Shown here piece after piece: positions 1 to 9,295 of a DNA stretch of 64,000 nucleotides. The DNA lies in assembly GCA_024704765.1 (NCBI GenBank), contig JAKMXF010000350.1, forward strand, positions 108,972-172,971, read 5' to 3'. The notes under the pieces are model-generated. The model searched no databases, had not been told where the DNA came from, and worked only from the letters and a program-made list of their open reading frames with translations. Within the stretch, counting starts at the first letter, position 1; every line of letters starts with the position of its first letter. The translations under genes were made by a program, and so were the position numbers. Source of the stretch: Oopsacas minuta. Its lineage: Eukaryota; Porifera; Hexactinellida; Lyssacinosida; Leucopsacidae.

Positions 1-131
1 CATTAAATATTTTACATTTTAACACTTTATATAATACTATCATTGACGTTTCTGATAACTAAATAGTAATATGAATATGGACAATCTCACGATTGGGAAT
101 AATATTGTTAAGAGAAATAATAAAATAGGAT

Positions 132-1589
132 TACGCAGTTATGAATAAATAGATTTGCAAACAAACATAAAATAATTTATTAAACTTTATATAACCAATC
201 CTAACTTGTGAACAGAACTGAGAAGACAGGTAGTATAGAAGAATAGTTTAGCATACATATAACGGTTTGTCTTCATACAGTAAACATTGGATTTAACGAC
301 ATCGGCTTTAACGACAAATCGCTTATAACGACTCATTTTGCTTACCCAGAATCTCGCAGCATTATTCTGCACACACCATACCTCGGGTATAACGACCTGT
401 CAGATACGACAAATTGAATTTAACGACATATTTTCTGTGTCTGCTCCATGCAAATCCCATCGGATATTACGACTTTTGGGCTGTCTGTACCGTGGACTTC
501 AGAAAAGTGTACTAATTAGTGAATTATTAAGGATAATAATTGCTTTAATTATATAGCAATTAAAATCTCCCCTGTTTTGAATCAACAGCAACTGGCTTCT
601 TACGAAAAAGTATTTGTAGCATAAACTGCTATGATAGATTTTCCATCTTCTCAATACTGCCATAAATATAATCAAACTTAAGAGCTAAACAGCTGCATAA
701 TCCTCAAGATATTAAACTGACTACAAATTGTGTAGTCTTAAATGTGTGCACAGATCTGTGTATCTCAGGGACTGGAATAAAATCGTTACATCTATAGTGA
801 GTATAGTCTATAGGAAGTAAGGGAAAGATGAGAGGAAAGTTTACTACCCTATTTGTAAANTACGCAGTTATGAATAAATAGATTTGCAAACAAACATAAA
901 ATAATTTATTAAACTTTATATAACCAATCCTAACTTGTGAACAGAACTGAGAAGACAGGTAGTATAGAAGAATAGTTTAGCATACATATAACGGTTTGTC
1001 TTCATACAGTAAACATTGGATTTAACGACATCGGCTTTAACGACAAATCGCTTATAACGACTCATTTTGCTTACCCAGAATCTCGCAGCATTATTCTGCA
1101 CACACCATACCTCGGGTATAACGACCTGTCAGATACGACAAATTGAATTTAACGACATATTTTCTGTGTCTGCTCCATGCAAATCCCATCGGATATTACG
1201 ACTTTTGGGCTGTCTGTACCGTGGACTTCAGAAAAGTGTACTAATTAGTGAATTATTAAGGATAATAATTGCTTTAATTATATAGCAATTAAAATCTCCC
1301 CTGTTTTGAATCAACAGCAACTGGCTTCTTACGAAAAAGTATTTGTAGCATAAACTGCTATGATAGATTTTCCATCTTCTCAATACTGCCATAAATATAA
1401 TCAAACTTAAGAGCTAAACAGCTGCATAATCCTCAAGATATTAAACTGACTACAAATTGTGTAGTCTTAAATGTGTGCACAGATCTGTGTATCTCAGGGA
1501 CTGGAATAAAATCGTTACATCTATAGTGAGTATAGTCTATAGGAAGTAAGGGAAAGATGAGAGGAAAGTTTACTACCCTATTTGTAAAT
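132..1589. repeat. Exact 729-bp tandem duplication with an N at the junction
   Basis: Bases 132-860 recur at 861-1589 with period 729. I saw no difference except that base 860 is N where the second copy has T. The small ORFs at 187-372/916-1101 and 338-556/1067-1285 are the same sequence seen twice. Each unit carries repeated phrases such as 'ttaacgacatcgg' and 'ataacgactca', and a related piece occurs near 29540-29640, so the unit itself looks like interspersed repeat. An exact repeat with an N at the joint is what two overlapping contig ends pasted together would give. I see no supported gene in it. Confidence 0.9.
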
Positions 1590-1944
1590 GACATCTCTAA
1601 ATTAGAACATGTTCGTTACGTCTTCTAAGTTCTAATCACTGTAGCGTTCAATATTCTGTTACCAAAGCGAATATTGAACTAACCTTACCTAATATCAATT
1701 CATATCATACTACATTATAATCTAATTCAACGGTTCAACTTAAATCGTTGAGACGTTACAGCAATTAAAGTACTATTACAATTAACTTAAAATTGCATAT
1801 CGAATTGCCCTTTATGCTACGAAATAATTTTAGGATATCAAAAATCAGATTTTATGCATATCTTGGATATGAAATAAATTTAAATAAACAAGCTTGATGT
1901 ACACTAAATAATAGATCAATAGCTCAATTAACACAATATTAATC
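1590..1944. other. Non-coding, AT-rich
   Basis: I see no open frame, RNA gene or element end here. It lies downstream of the coiled-coil exon on the minus strand and may hold its 3' untranslated region. Confidence 0.4.
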
Positions 1945-2123
1945 TCACATAAAGTAATCCTCCAAGCGGGTAGCGTTAGTCTCTAGCTTTTCCCGTTCAT
2001 TATTCAAGTCTGCTTTGGCAATATTCATCTCATAAGTTTCTAGAGAGGTATGCACTTCCTGTTTACGAACCTCTGCATGAAGGGAATTCTCATCCCTCTT
2101 ATCGTCCATGGTAGTCATTTCCT
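1945..2123 (-). CDS. Short coiled-coil reading frame, probable last exon or remnant
   Basis: On the minus strand a splice-acceptor-like 'cattttag' is followed by an open frame of about 59 codons. It has ATGs at codons 2 and 5 and ends in TGA. The peptide is very rich in E, K, D and N with heptad-like hydrophobics (LHAEVRKQEVHTSLETYEM, then NNEREKLETNATRLED), typical of a coiled coil. I do not recognise the family. No upstream exon could be linked to it. It could be the terminal exon of a larger gene or a leftover of a multigene family. Confidence 0.4.
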
Positions 2124-3450
2124 CTAAAATGGAAAGCGTAGAAATTCACTAAATATTTTGAAAACATAATAGTCCTAGATAGGTCAGTCAGGGGCAGCAA
2201 TATCTTTAAAGAATAAGGTAGGGGCTGAGGGAGGACATAAATACACATCTCTCGTACAGCAATAAAAATCGCATATTATGACTTGGACAGCGAGATCTTG
2301 GTAAATACTATATCAACAGGGAGGGCAGATATGAGAACTGTAGGAATAACAAGATCTTTTGCACCGATAGTAGACGAACAACGTGGATAAAAGTTAATTT
2401 CCAATATTTTATACATAAGGATCAATGATAATAAATCTTCCTTAGAAATAATAAGATGATATATATTGTACAAGTGACTCAGTAGCGGTAAAATTCCAAT
2501 AATCCCATCTATATCCAATTTATCTTGTTTGGCTTTTTATGGTATCTAATTATTGGTAAATAATTATATAATAAATGACACAATTAATACTATCTATATC
2601 TGAGATTAGGTACGAGCTGAGCTAAGGTCAAAAGGTCCGTTGTGTTTATTATCATGAATATTAGCATCTTATGCCAGATGGGGCGTCACTGGAAATTTCT
2701 CCCTCGGGATAGAGGCCGATCTGAGGTCTAAACAAGGCGTGAAAGTTGGTATATCTGGCTCGGACCAAAAGTCAGCTGGGCCAAAATTCCGTGACAACCT
2801 CTGTATAGACTTTCTTCAAGCAGAACTTGGAATTTGGGTATCAAAAAGTCCGTTCCGTTGAGTGAAATAGAGAAGGCTTTGTTCTTTTTGTGATTGTGCC
2901 ATTAAAATTCTTGTAATTTTGTCATTCAAGTGAATATTCTTAGTGACAGGTTGTGGTTTTTCTCTGAGAGTAACAGGCTAGTGCTAGTGAAAGATAATTG
3001 TGGGAATAGGAATTATAGAAGGTTTAAACAACTTAGATCTAATATACTGTAATGCACAGATAATTATTCACGCTGCCACTAACACCAGCCAATAAAATTA
3101 CAAAAGGATTTGACTGAAACATTAAAGCAAGCCAATCCAAATCAAATCAAATCCACAACCTGGCGGTGTCACTGAGAAAAATTATACTCCTGACATTTGC
3201 TTCTAATTATATATTTTCACTTTTATAAAGAGATGCTTTAGTTCCATAGGCACTACAGGTTGAAGCCTTGAAGGTAGATATATTTGAAAATGTGTATTTC
3301 TGATTGCCACCATTAAACATATTGGAACAACAAAGTATATTTAATCGCCATCACTGACTGCTCATTATTTGCAATCATTCTATTCTAGAGTTCTGTTTAT
3401 TTGTGTTTGGTTTTCTTTTCTTTTCTATTTGCTCATTAGCTAATACCGAA
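2124..3450. other. Mostly non-coding; one weak possible exon at 2276-2518 (-)
   Basis: The only protein-like stretch is a minus-strand frame of about 80 codons at 2276-2518. It is leucine/isoleucine rich (for example LLSLILMYKILEINFYP) and ends in a stop. I do not recognise it, no clear splice acceptor precedes it and it may be chance. The rest shows no feature I can support. Confidence 0.25.
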
Positions 3451-3453
3451 TAT

Positions 3454-4345
3454 ATGTCGTCGAGTGATAGCTATTCTAGTACAAGGGTACATTCTCCAAG
3501 AGTCTGTTGATAATTCAATCACATCTAGTGTATCATATTCAGAAGACTACAGGAGTAACTCACCTCCTCCTGTCGATGCTCCCTATGCTACCATCTCACC
3601 TCTGACATCACTTCCACCTGAACCCACATCTTCCCAGCACCAGTCAGTCCATCTACACCGGGGATATCGGGTGTCTCTTCAGTCTGAATTCGCACATGTG
3701 GGATCGCAATCTCAAGACCTACCCTTCCCGACCTACAAAGCGAGTGGGTCGCCCTCATAAGCGTCTCTACGGTTTCCAACGCTGTTAGCATACCAAGTAC
3801 CACCTTAGAGCCAGACCAAGCAGCAAAGCCCACTCACAAGCCTTGACTATGTCGCTGCTAATTACTCTACAGTAATCTTCCAGAATCGGGAATCAACACC
3901 TAGTAAGCTGTCATCTGGTCCGCAGGTACTACTCAATCATGTGGCAGGGATTCATTCAAGCTGCCCTACAGGAGATAACTCATGGTGTCGTTGGAAAAAC
4001 ACTTCTGGTACTATAGCTGTTCTTTCAACATCTGTCCTAACAGCTAATAGGTCTCATATTAGAATCAGCACTGGTACTTTTGGAATTGATTGATATATTT
4101 TTTGACTTGATTGAAACTTTTGAGCACTGCTATCGCTGTTCTAACGTTCAACGATTGGTAGCTGTCAATAATCGGTATTCTTGACGGACTGGGTCTGTCT
4201 CCTACCTGTAAGGAGTACAATTCTATCCTGAAGAGAGAATATATGTCGGATTATTCCGAAAAGGACACTTTTCCAGAGAAGAAGACGGATGCGATACGTC
4301 GAACAGCACAGAGAAAAGCCTTGTAAAAATCTGAGGGCAGGAGAA
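3454..4345 (+). pseudogene. Decayed Mutator-like (MULE) transposase, C-terminal part
   Basis: One plus-strand frame runs from 3464 to about 4094, interrupted by stops near 3758 and 3806. In it, GIHSSCPTGDNSWCRW resembles the conserved C-P-x-G-x-x-S-W-C segment I associate with the Mutator-like transposase domain of animals. After a frameshift, 4105-4345 gives IAVLTFNDW, then LDGLGLSPTCKEYN and a basic, arginine-rich end, which fits the C-terminal tail of the same family. The serine/proline-rich first 90 codons are not recognised. The family call rests on motif memory and is moderate. Several stops and frameshifts make it a dead copy. Confidence 0.45.
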
Positions 4346-4889
4346 ACTACAGAGGAGAGGGTTTGTAGCAGAGAGTGTACCATAGGAGAAGAAGCGACTG
4401 GGTAGGGTTCGAGGATGGAGAAGACGGAGTGGTGCAAAGAGGAGAATGAAAGAGCGCAATGTCTCTCCTAATTCGTGCAACAGTTTCGGCGAGTCTGATA
4501 CCCTGTCCAGCATATTGTTTTGACGAAAATAGTCCCCCGGACCAATTTCGTCAAATTAGATTATTTCGTCAAATTAGATTATTTCGTGGCAGGAAAAACT
4601 AGTCAGGACTTCAGGAGTAATACAGGCATTAGTCATTAAAGATAATGAGTTAGGTGAAATTTTACAAAATGTCCAGCCGACAGACTGGTAGTGCAACACA
4701 GGGTTATGTATGTATTCTTTTCAGGGGGCACGCCTCCCTGACCCCCGTGTAAATGCCACAATGCATCGGAACTGAATGATTTTTGGCTCCTAAGTCGGAT
4801 AAATGTTTCAGGATTTTCATGATTATTCGTCCTCTAATGTACTTCCTGTCCTATCTTCAAATCTTATTGATAGAATTCCTAATAATTAC
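4346..4889. other. Possible MULE 3' end and flanking non-coding DNA
   Basis: Near 4520-4590 are repeated 'atttcgtcaaattagatt' units (18 bp, two in tandem) beside 'gacgaaaatagtc'. This is the kind of low-complexity terminal repeat seen at MULE ends elsewhere in the window. A matching left end was not found. Nothing else is evident. Confidence 0.3.
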
Positions 4890-5700
4890 CTTACAATTAC
4901 CTCATGCCTAACTTTTGAAGCGAAATCTGTAGCATCAATTTGAAATATGTTCAAAAAGGCACGAAAATATGATTAATCATATGATAAATAATTTAGCTAT
5001 AGATTTGAAAATGTCAAAATTGAAATCTACATACTTGATTACCCCTTACTAGCAGTTAAAACGAATTCTCTAGCATGATTTTGAATAATATGCACAAAGG
5101 TGTGAAATACGATTAATCATATAATAAATAATTTAGCTATATATTTGAAAATGTCAAAATTGAAATCTACATACTTGATTACCCCTTACTAGCAGTTAAA
5201 ACGAATTCTCTAGCATGATTTTGAATAATATGCACAAAGGTGTGAAATACGATTAATCATATAATAAATAATTTAGCTATATATTTGAAAATGTCAAAAT
5301 TGAAATCTACATACTTGATTACCCCTTACTAGCAGTTAAAACGAATTCTCTAGCATGATTTTGAATAATATGCACAAAGGTGTGAAATACGATTAATCAT
5401 ATGATAAATCATTTAGCAATAGATTTGAAAATGTCAAAATTGAAATCTACATACTTGATTACCCCTTACTAGCAGTTAAAACGAATTCTCTAGCATGATT
5501 TTGAATAATATGCACAAAGGTGTGAAATACGATTAATCATATGATAAATAATTTAGCTATATATTTGAAAATGTCAAAATTGAAATCTACATACTTGATT
5601 ACCCCTTACCAGCAGTTAAAACGAAATCTCTAGCATGATTTTGGAATAAAATAGAAAGGTGTGATAACATGATTAATCACGAAAAGGTGTGATATATTCA
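4890..5700. repeat. 140-bp tandem repeat, about 5.5 copies
   Basis: The phrase 'accccttactagcagttaa' begins at 5041, 5181, 5321 and 5461, with a variant at 5601, so the period is 140 bp. The central units are nearly identical; the outer ones (about 4890-5040 and 5601-5700) are diverged. Each unit contains 'gattaatcatat' and 'aaatgtcaaaattgaaatc'. Diverged units in reverse orientation sit at about 38390-38660 in a VPS11 intron, so the unit also occurs dispersed. Confidence 0.95.
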
Positions 5701-5789
5701 CAAATTCTAACTCGATGTGCAATCTCAGACCTTAAAAGTATTTGTATGTCAATTCTCTGATAAATTCGGCTTTTAGATGATGCTAGATC

Positions 5790-6015
5790 AGGTTTAGCAG
5801 GTTTAGCCTGTTTAACAGGTTAAGCAGGTTAAGCAGGTTAAACCGGTTTAGCAGGTTTAACCGGTTTAGCAGGTTAAACCGGTTTAGTAGGTTAAACAGG
5901 TTTAGCAGGTTTAGCCTGTTTAACCGGTTTAACAGGTTAAGCCGGTTAAGCAGGTTTAACCGGTTTAGCAGGTTTAGCCTGTTTAACCGGTTTAACAGGT
6001 TTGCCGGTTTTGCAG
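5790..6015. repeat. 9-bp minisatellite of self-complementary type (GGTTTAACC-like)
   Basis: About 24 consecutive 9-mers of the form GTTTARCNG/GTTAARCNG. The variants GGTTTAACC and GGTTAAACC are reverse complements of each other, and both occur repeatedly. The array can therefore pair with itself in many registers. Confidence 0.9.
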
Positions 6016-6500
6016 ATTGGTCGCATTTTTAATTTTCTCATATGTAAATTTATTGTTGTTTTTAAATGTTGAAATCTCGAAATATACTCAGAGACTTGCT
6101 CCCAATGGACATATAGGGGTAATCAAGTACGCTGATTCCGAATTTCGCATTTTCAAGTTTCTCATATGTAAATTTATTGTTGTTTTTATGAATACAAAGT
6201 AAACAAATTTCAAAATTGAAGTAGAATCATACTTTCAACGACTATCCTGGGGTAATCGAGTATGCTGAGTCCGAATATGATATTGTAAACAACATATTGT
6301 GAATATTTGTTTACTTTTAGGTCCATAAAGTAAACAAACTTCAAAATTGTTGTAGAAACATACTTTCAATGGTTATACTGAGGTAATCGTGTATGCTGAG
6401 TCCAAATATGGTATTGTGAACAACATATTGTGAATATTTGTTTACCTTTAGGTACATGAAGTAAACAAATTTCAAATTTTCAGAGTATACTTGTTTTGAC
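6016..6500. repeat. Interspersed repeat copies ('gtaaacaaatttcaaaattg' family)
   Basis: Segments around 6035-6065, 6165-6260 and 6320-6480 share 'atgtaaatttattgttgttt', 'aaagtaaacaaatttcaaaa' and a 'tgctgagtccgaatatg' end with copies near 22250, 32220 and 43520. No coding capacity is apparent; I read it as a non-autonomous repeat. Confidence 0.7.
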
Positions 6501-7231
6501 TTAAAGCTAAGAATCGTACTATCAACACATCCATTAGCAACAGTATAGATAACAGGGTTCTTAAGAGTATCCAAAGATAACATATCAGTTTAGCTGTTAT
6601 AGAAATCGTAGTAAATGCTAAAAACGAATACTTGATACTAAGATAGGTTCATCAAATTCGAATTGAATAGTTCCGACATCGTACAAATAAATATCCAGGT
6701 GCATGTCTAGATGAGAAAATACATATAGGCACCCATTTCAGACTTTCGCACTACAGCCATGCAGACGTACGGATATCTCTATATAGGGTATTCACTAAAA
6801 AATAACCATCAAGGGTGCAACAAAATGTCCTGTAATGAGATGTTGGTATCCACATTATAAACACGAATAAATCACATAAATGACTACCGCACAGAACATC
6901 CCAAATATACACATAAATACATAATACAAACATGTATGTATTATGAGTTGCCACTATTGAATGTTCCAATCTGGTTGAAGAAAACCAGTGTCGGAGGCAT
7001 TGTCCCATCCCAATTAGGGAACCCAGTGGAATTTGTCTCCCAATCTCCTGTGGAGTTATATATATATCTAGTCGGTCAAAGATACTGCAGTAGACTTCTC
7101 TCCTTTATACTCATTTTGCGTTTAAGACATATGTATATTAAAATCGTTAGCGCCTCAAAGATTAAGCAGCTCATTGGGCCGTACAAATTCCAGGCGTTAG
7201 AATATAGATTATTCCCAGTGGACCCATAGAT
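6501..7231. other. Non-coding; chance ORFs only
   Basis: The open frames here (for example 6936-7229 plus) show no recognisable motif and include repetitive AT tracts such as 'tatatatatc'. I see no supported gene. Confidence 0.4.
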
Positions 7232-7915
7232 CAGTGGTTCTCAAACTGGGGTATGCCAGCACTTTTCCTAGGAGTACGCCGGTGTTTCACCTAATCATAT
7301 ACAAATATTTCGAGTTGCACTCCATTATGTCAACAGACTCAGCACATAGATAGTAATTTCATGCCAAATAATTAATATGTATCAGTTGCAATGGTTTCAT
7401 CACTAATTATTATCACCTTTGAATATTTATTGTTTGAGGTTATGCTAATTAAGGATTCCATTGTCCATAAATATGTGTCAACTCATATTAATTTCAATAT
7501 CACACCCACCCGTGTATCGTATTGTTCTTATAAAATGGAATAAAATGGAAATTGGAAGAGTATTTCTTTGAGACCTTAACTTTATTACCAAATTCATATG
7601 GAATCTGCTAAGAACGGAAATATAATGAAGATTATATCAAATATGGATTTATATCCATACTTAAAGAGGGGACGGGAACTACCACAATGTGTAATATGTT
7701 ATAAGGTGCTATCTGAGGGCTCGATGGAACCAAGTTTTCTAAAACACCATTTAAGCGGGTACCACCAAAATCTTGCAGATAAGGATATAGATTCCTTCAA
7801 GGACCAAGAGGTTGGAGTAAAACGAATCCGTATAGATCACAGAGAACAATTGAGTCAACAGACTCAAGCAGGTCTTCGTGCCTCGCACATGGTGGCTTTG
7901 CGAATCGCTACGTAG
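7232..7915 (+). pseudogene. 5' fragment of a hAT transposon with BED-type zinc finger (ZBED5-like)
   Basis: The segment starts at 7232 with 'cagtggttctcaaactgggg', a classic hAT terminal sequence. From 7598 an open frame of 105 codons carries QCVICYKVLS followed by LKHHLSGYHQ, a C-x2-C...H-x4-H zinc finger of the BED kind. Then comes a region ending ASHMVALRIA, which in ZBED5-like hAT transposases leads into the catalytic part. The frame stops at 7915 and no catalytic domain follows, so this is a 5'-truncated relic. The family call is from known ZBED5/hAT organisation. Confidence 0.65.
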
Positions 7916-7986
7916 AGTTATGAAAGGGAAAGTAAAGAAAATGAAATATAGAAAAACACACAAAGATAGAGTTGTATATACGTATA

Positions 7987-8892
7987 TCAAAATAATTGTA
8001 GACAGTTTACAGTATGCTCACACACAACTATAACTCTATCATGATAGTCTACTGTTACTGATGTTGGATGCTCAGAAACTGGAATATTGTGAATTGATTG
8101 GAATTCAGGATTGAAGATAGAAATAGAATTAGAAGCATAATCAGCAATTAGAATGTTGTTAGAATTGTCAATAGAGAATGAGTAGGGATTAAGGACTTGA
8201 TTTCCTGGACCGAGTGAAATTACACTCTTCTGGAGTATGTGGTTATGATTGAATAGATGGATACAAGGATTAGATTCATCTAACACATAAATGTATTCTT
8301 TAGAGAGTTTAACATCAAGAGGGTGTGTGAATGAACCAAATAGTGATTTGAATATGAAATCTTTTGAGAGTATTTGAACTCGATTGTTAGAATAATCACA
8401 AATATAAATATCATCATTAGATTCATTCATTACCATAACACAGGGATTGTAGAATTCGAATTCTCCTTTTCCTGGTTTACCAATTCTAGAAATAAATTCA
8501 CCATCAAGGTTATAATTCAGTATACCGTGGTTATGAGAAATTAGAATCCTACTCATACAAATAAATAAACTTATTGGATAGGACATCTTTCCTTCACCTC
8601 TACTGTCACCAAATTTGAATATATATTTAGCAGTACTGTCGAATACTTTAACACAGTGGTTCAAACAATCTGCTATATAAATATTTCCAGTCATGTTTTC
8701 AACTGTAACAAAAAGTGGACTGTTAAGTTCATCATTTTCTTCTCCTCTCTTACTAGCACATACTAGAGGTTGTATCCTACTTGTGTGATCAATTACAGTT
8801 TTCACTCTCTCTGGTTCAATAGGAGTAGCTGTGGCCATGGTCGCTAAATTTATAGAAAGAGGAAGTATACCTGAAATGAGCTCAGATTGCAT
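7987..8892 (-). CDS. NHL-repeat beta-propeller protein, single exon
   Basis: An uninterrupted frame of 301 codons. About six NHL-type blades are visible. Examples are NIYIADCLNHCVKVFD (about residues 70-85), DIYICDYSNNRVQIL (about 165-180), YIYVLDESNPCIHLF and NILIADYASNSISIF. Each has the G/N-x-I-Y-I-x-D-x-x-N-x-R-V/I-x-V-F signature. This matches the propeller of TRIM2/3/71-like proteins, but the RING, B-box and coiled coil are absent, so it is a stand-alone propeller. NHL propellers bind protein or RNA; the partner here is unknown. I see no signal peptide. A second in-frame ATG lies at codon 19, so the exact start is uncertain. It lies about 400 bp downstream of the RAG1-like relic on the same strand. 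There is no evidence the two are connected. Confidence 0.8.
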   Translation of the reverse strand: MQSELISGILPLSINLATMATATPIEPERVKTVIDHTSRIQPLVCASKRGEENDELNSPLFVTVENMTGNIYIADCLNHCVKVFDSTAKYIFKFGDSRGEGKMSYPISLFICMSRILISHNHGILNYNLDGEFISRIGKPGKGEFEFYNPCVMVMNESNDDIYICDYSNNRVQILSKDFIFKSLFGSFTHPLDVKLSKEYIYVLDESNPCIHLFNHNHILQKSVISLGPGNQVLNPYSFSIDNSNNILIADYASNSISIFNPEFQSIHNIPVSEHPTSVTVDYHDRVIVVCEHTVNCLQLF

Positions 8893-9295
8893 TGTAGAAT
8901 ACTATAGCATAGTGTGCCAAAATCGCCATAATGGAGTATTAGGGTAACCATTACAACTAGGCATGTTTTAGGTGGTCTATATAGTAAATCGACACCGTAA
9001 ATTTCAAAAATTCATTTAAATTTCCGTAGTATTACCACTATTGGGAATATGACGTCATTTCGGTGATTTCATTATATTTAACATTCATGGTTCAATAATA
9101 TTATTTGTGAATTCTATTATTGAATTAATGGTATAAAGTCAAGTTTCCCATTAGAAGGATTATAGCATATATATAACTAACTATTATATAATAAGGAAGC
9201 AGGGGTGTAGTTTTTCCCTTTACTACATATTTGAGGGGATTATACCTTGTGGAAAACTTACTAAATATATAAACTCAATCTCTAATATTCTTTAA
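8893..9295. other. Intergenic; no terminal inverted repeat found
   Basis: This spans the gap between the 3' end of the RAG1-like reading frame and the NHL gene. I looked for a CAC-starting transposon end and found none with a partner on the far side. Otherwise featureless. Confidence 0.4.

Noticed and set aside
187-1285. Paired small ORFs at 187-372/916-1101 and 338-556/1067-1285
   Set aside because: They are identical because the DNA is duplicated. They overlap on opposite strands and lie in repeat-like sequence with no motif.
6936-7229. 97-codon plus-strand ORF
   Set aside because: No motif, AT-repeat-derived residues and no splice context; treated as chance.
7987-8892. NHL gene as a RAG2 homologue
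   Set aside because: The blades carry NHL, not Kelch, signatures and no PHD finger is present. Only its position invites the comparison.
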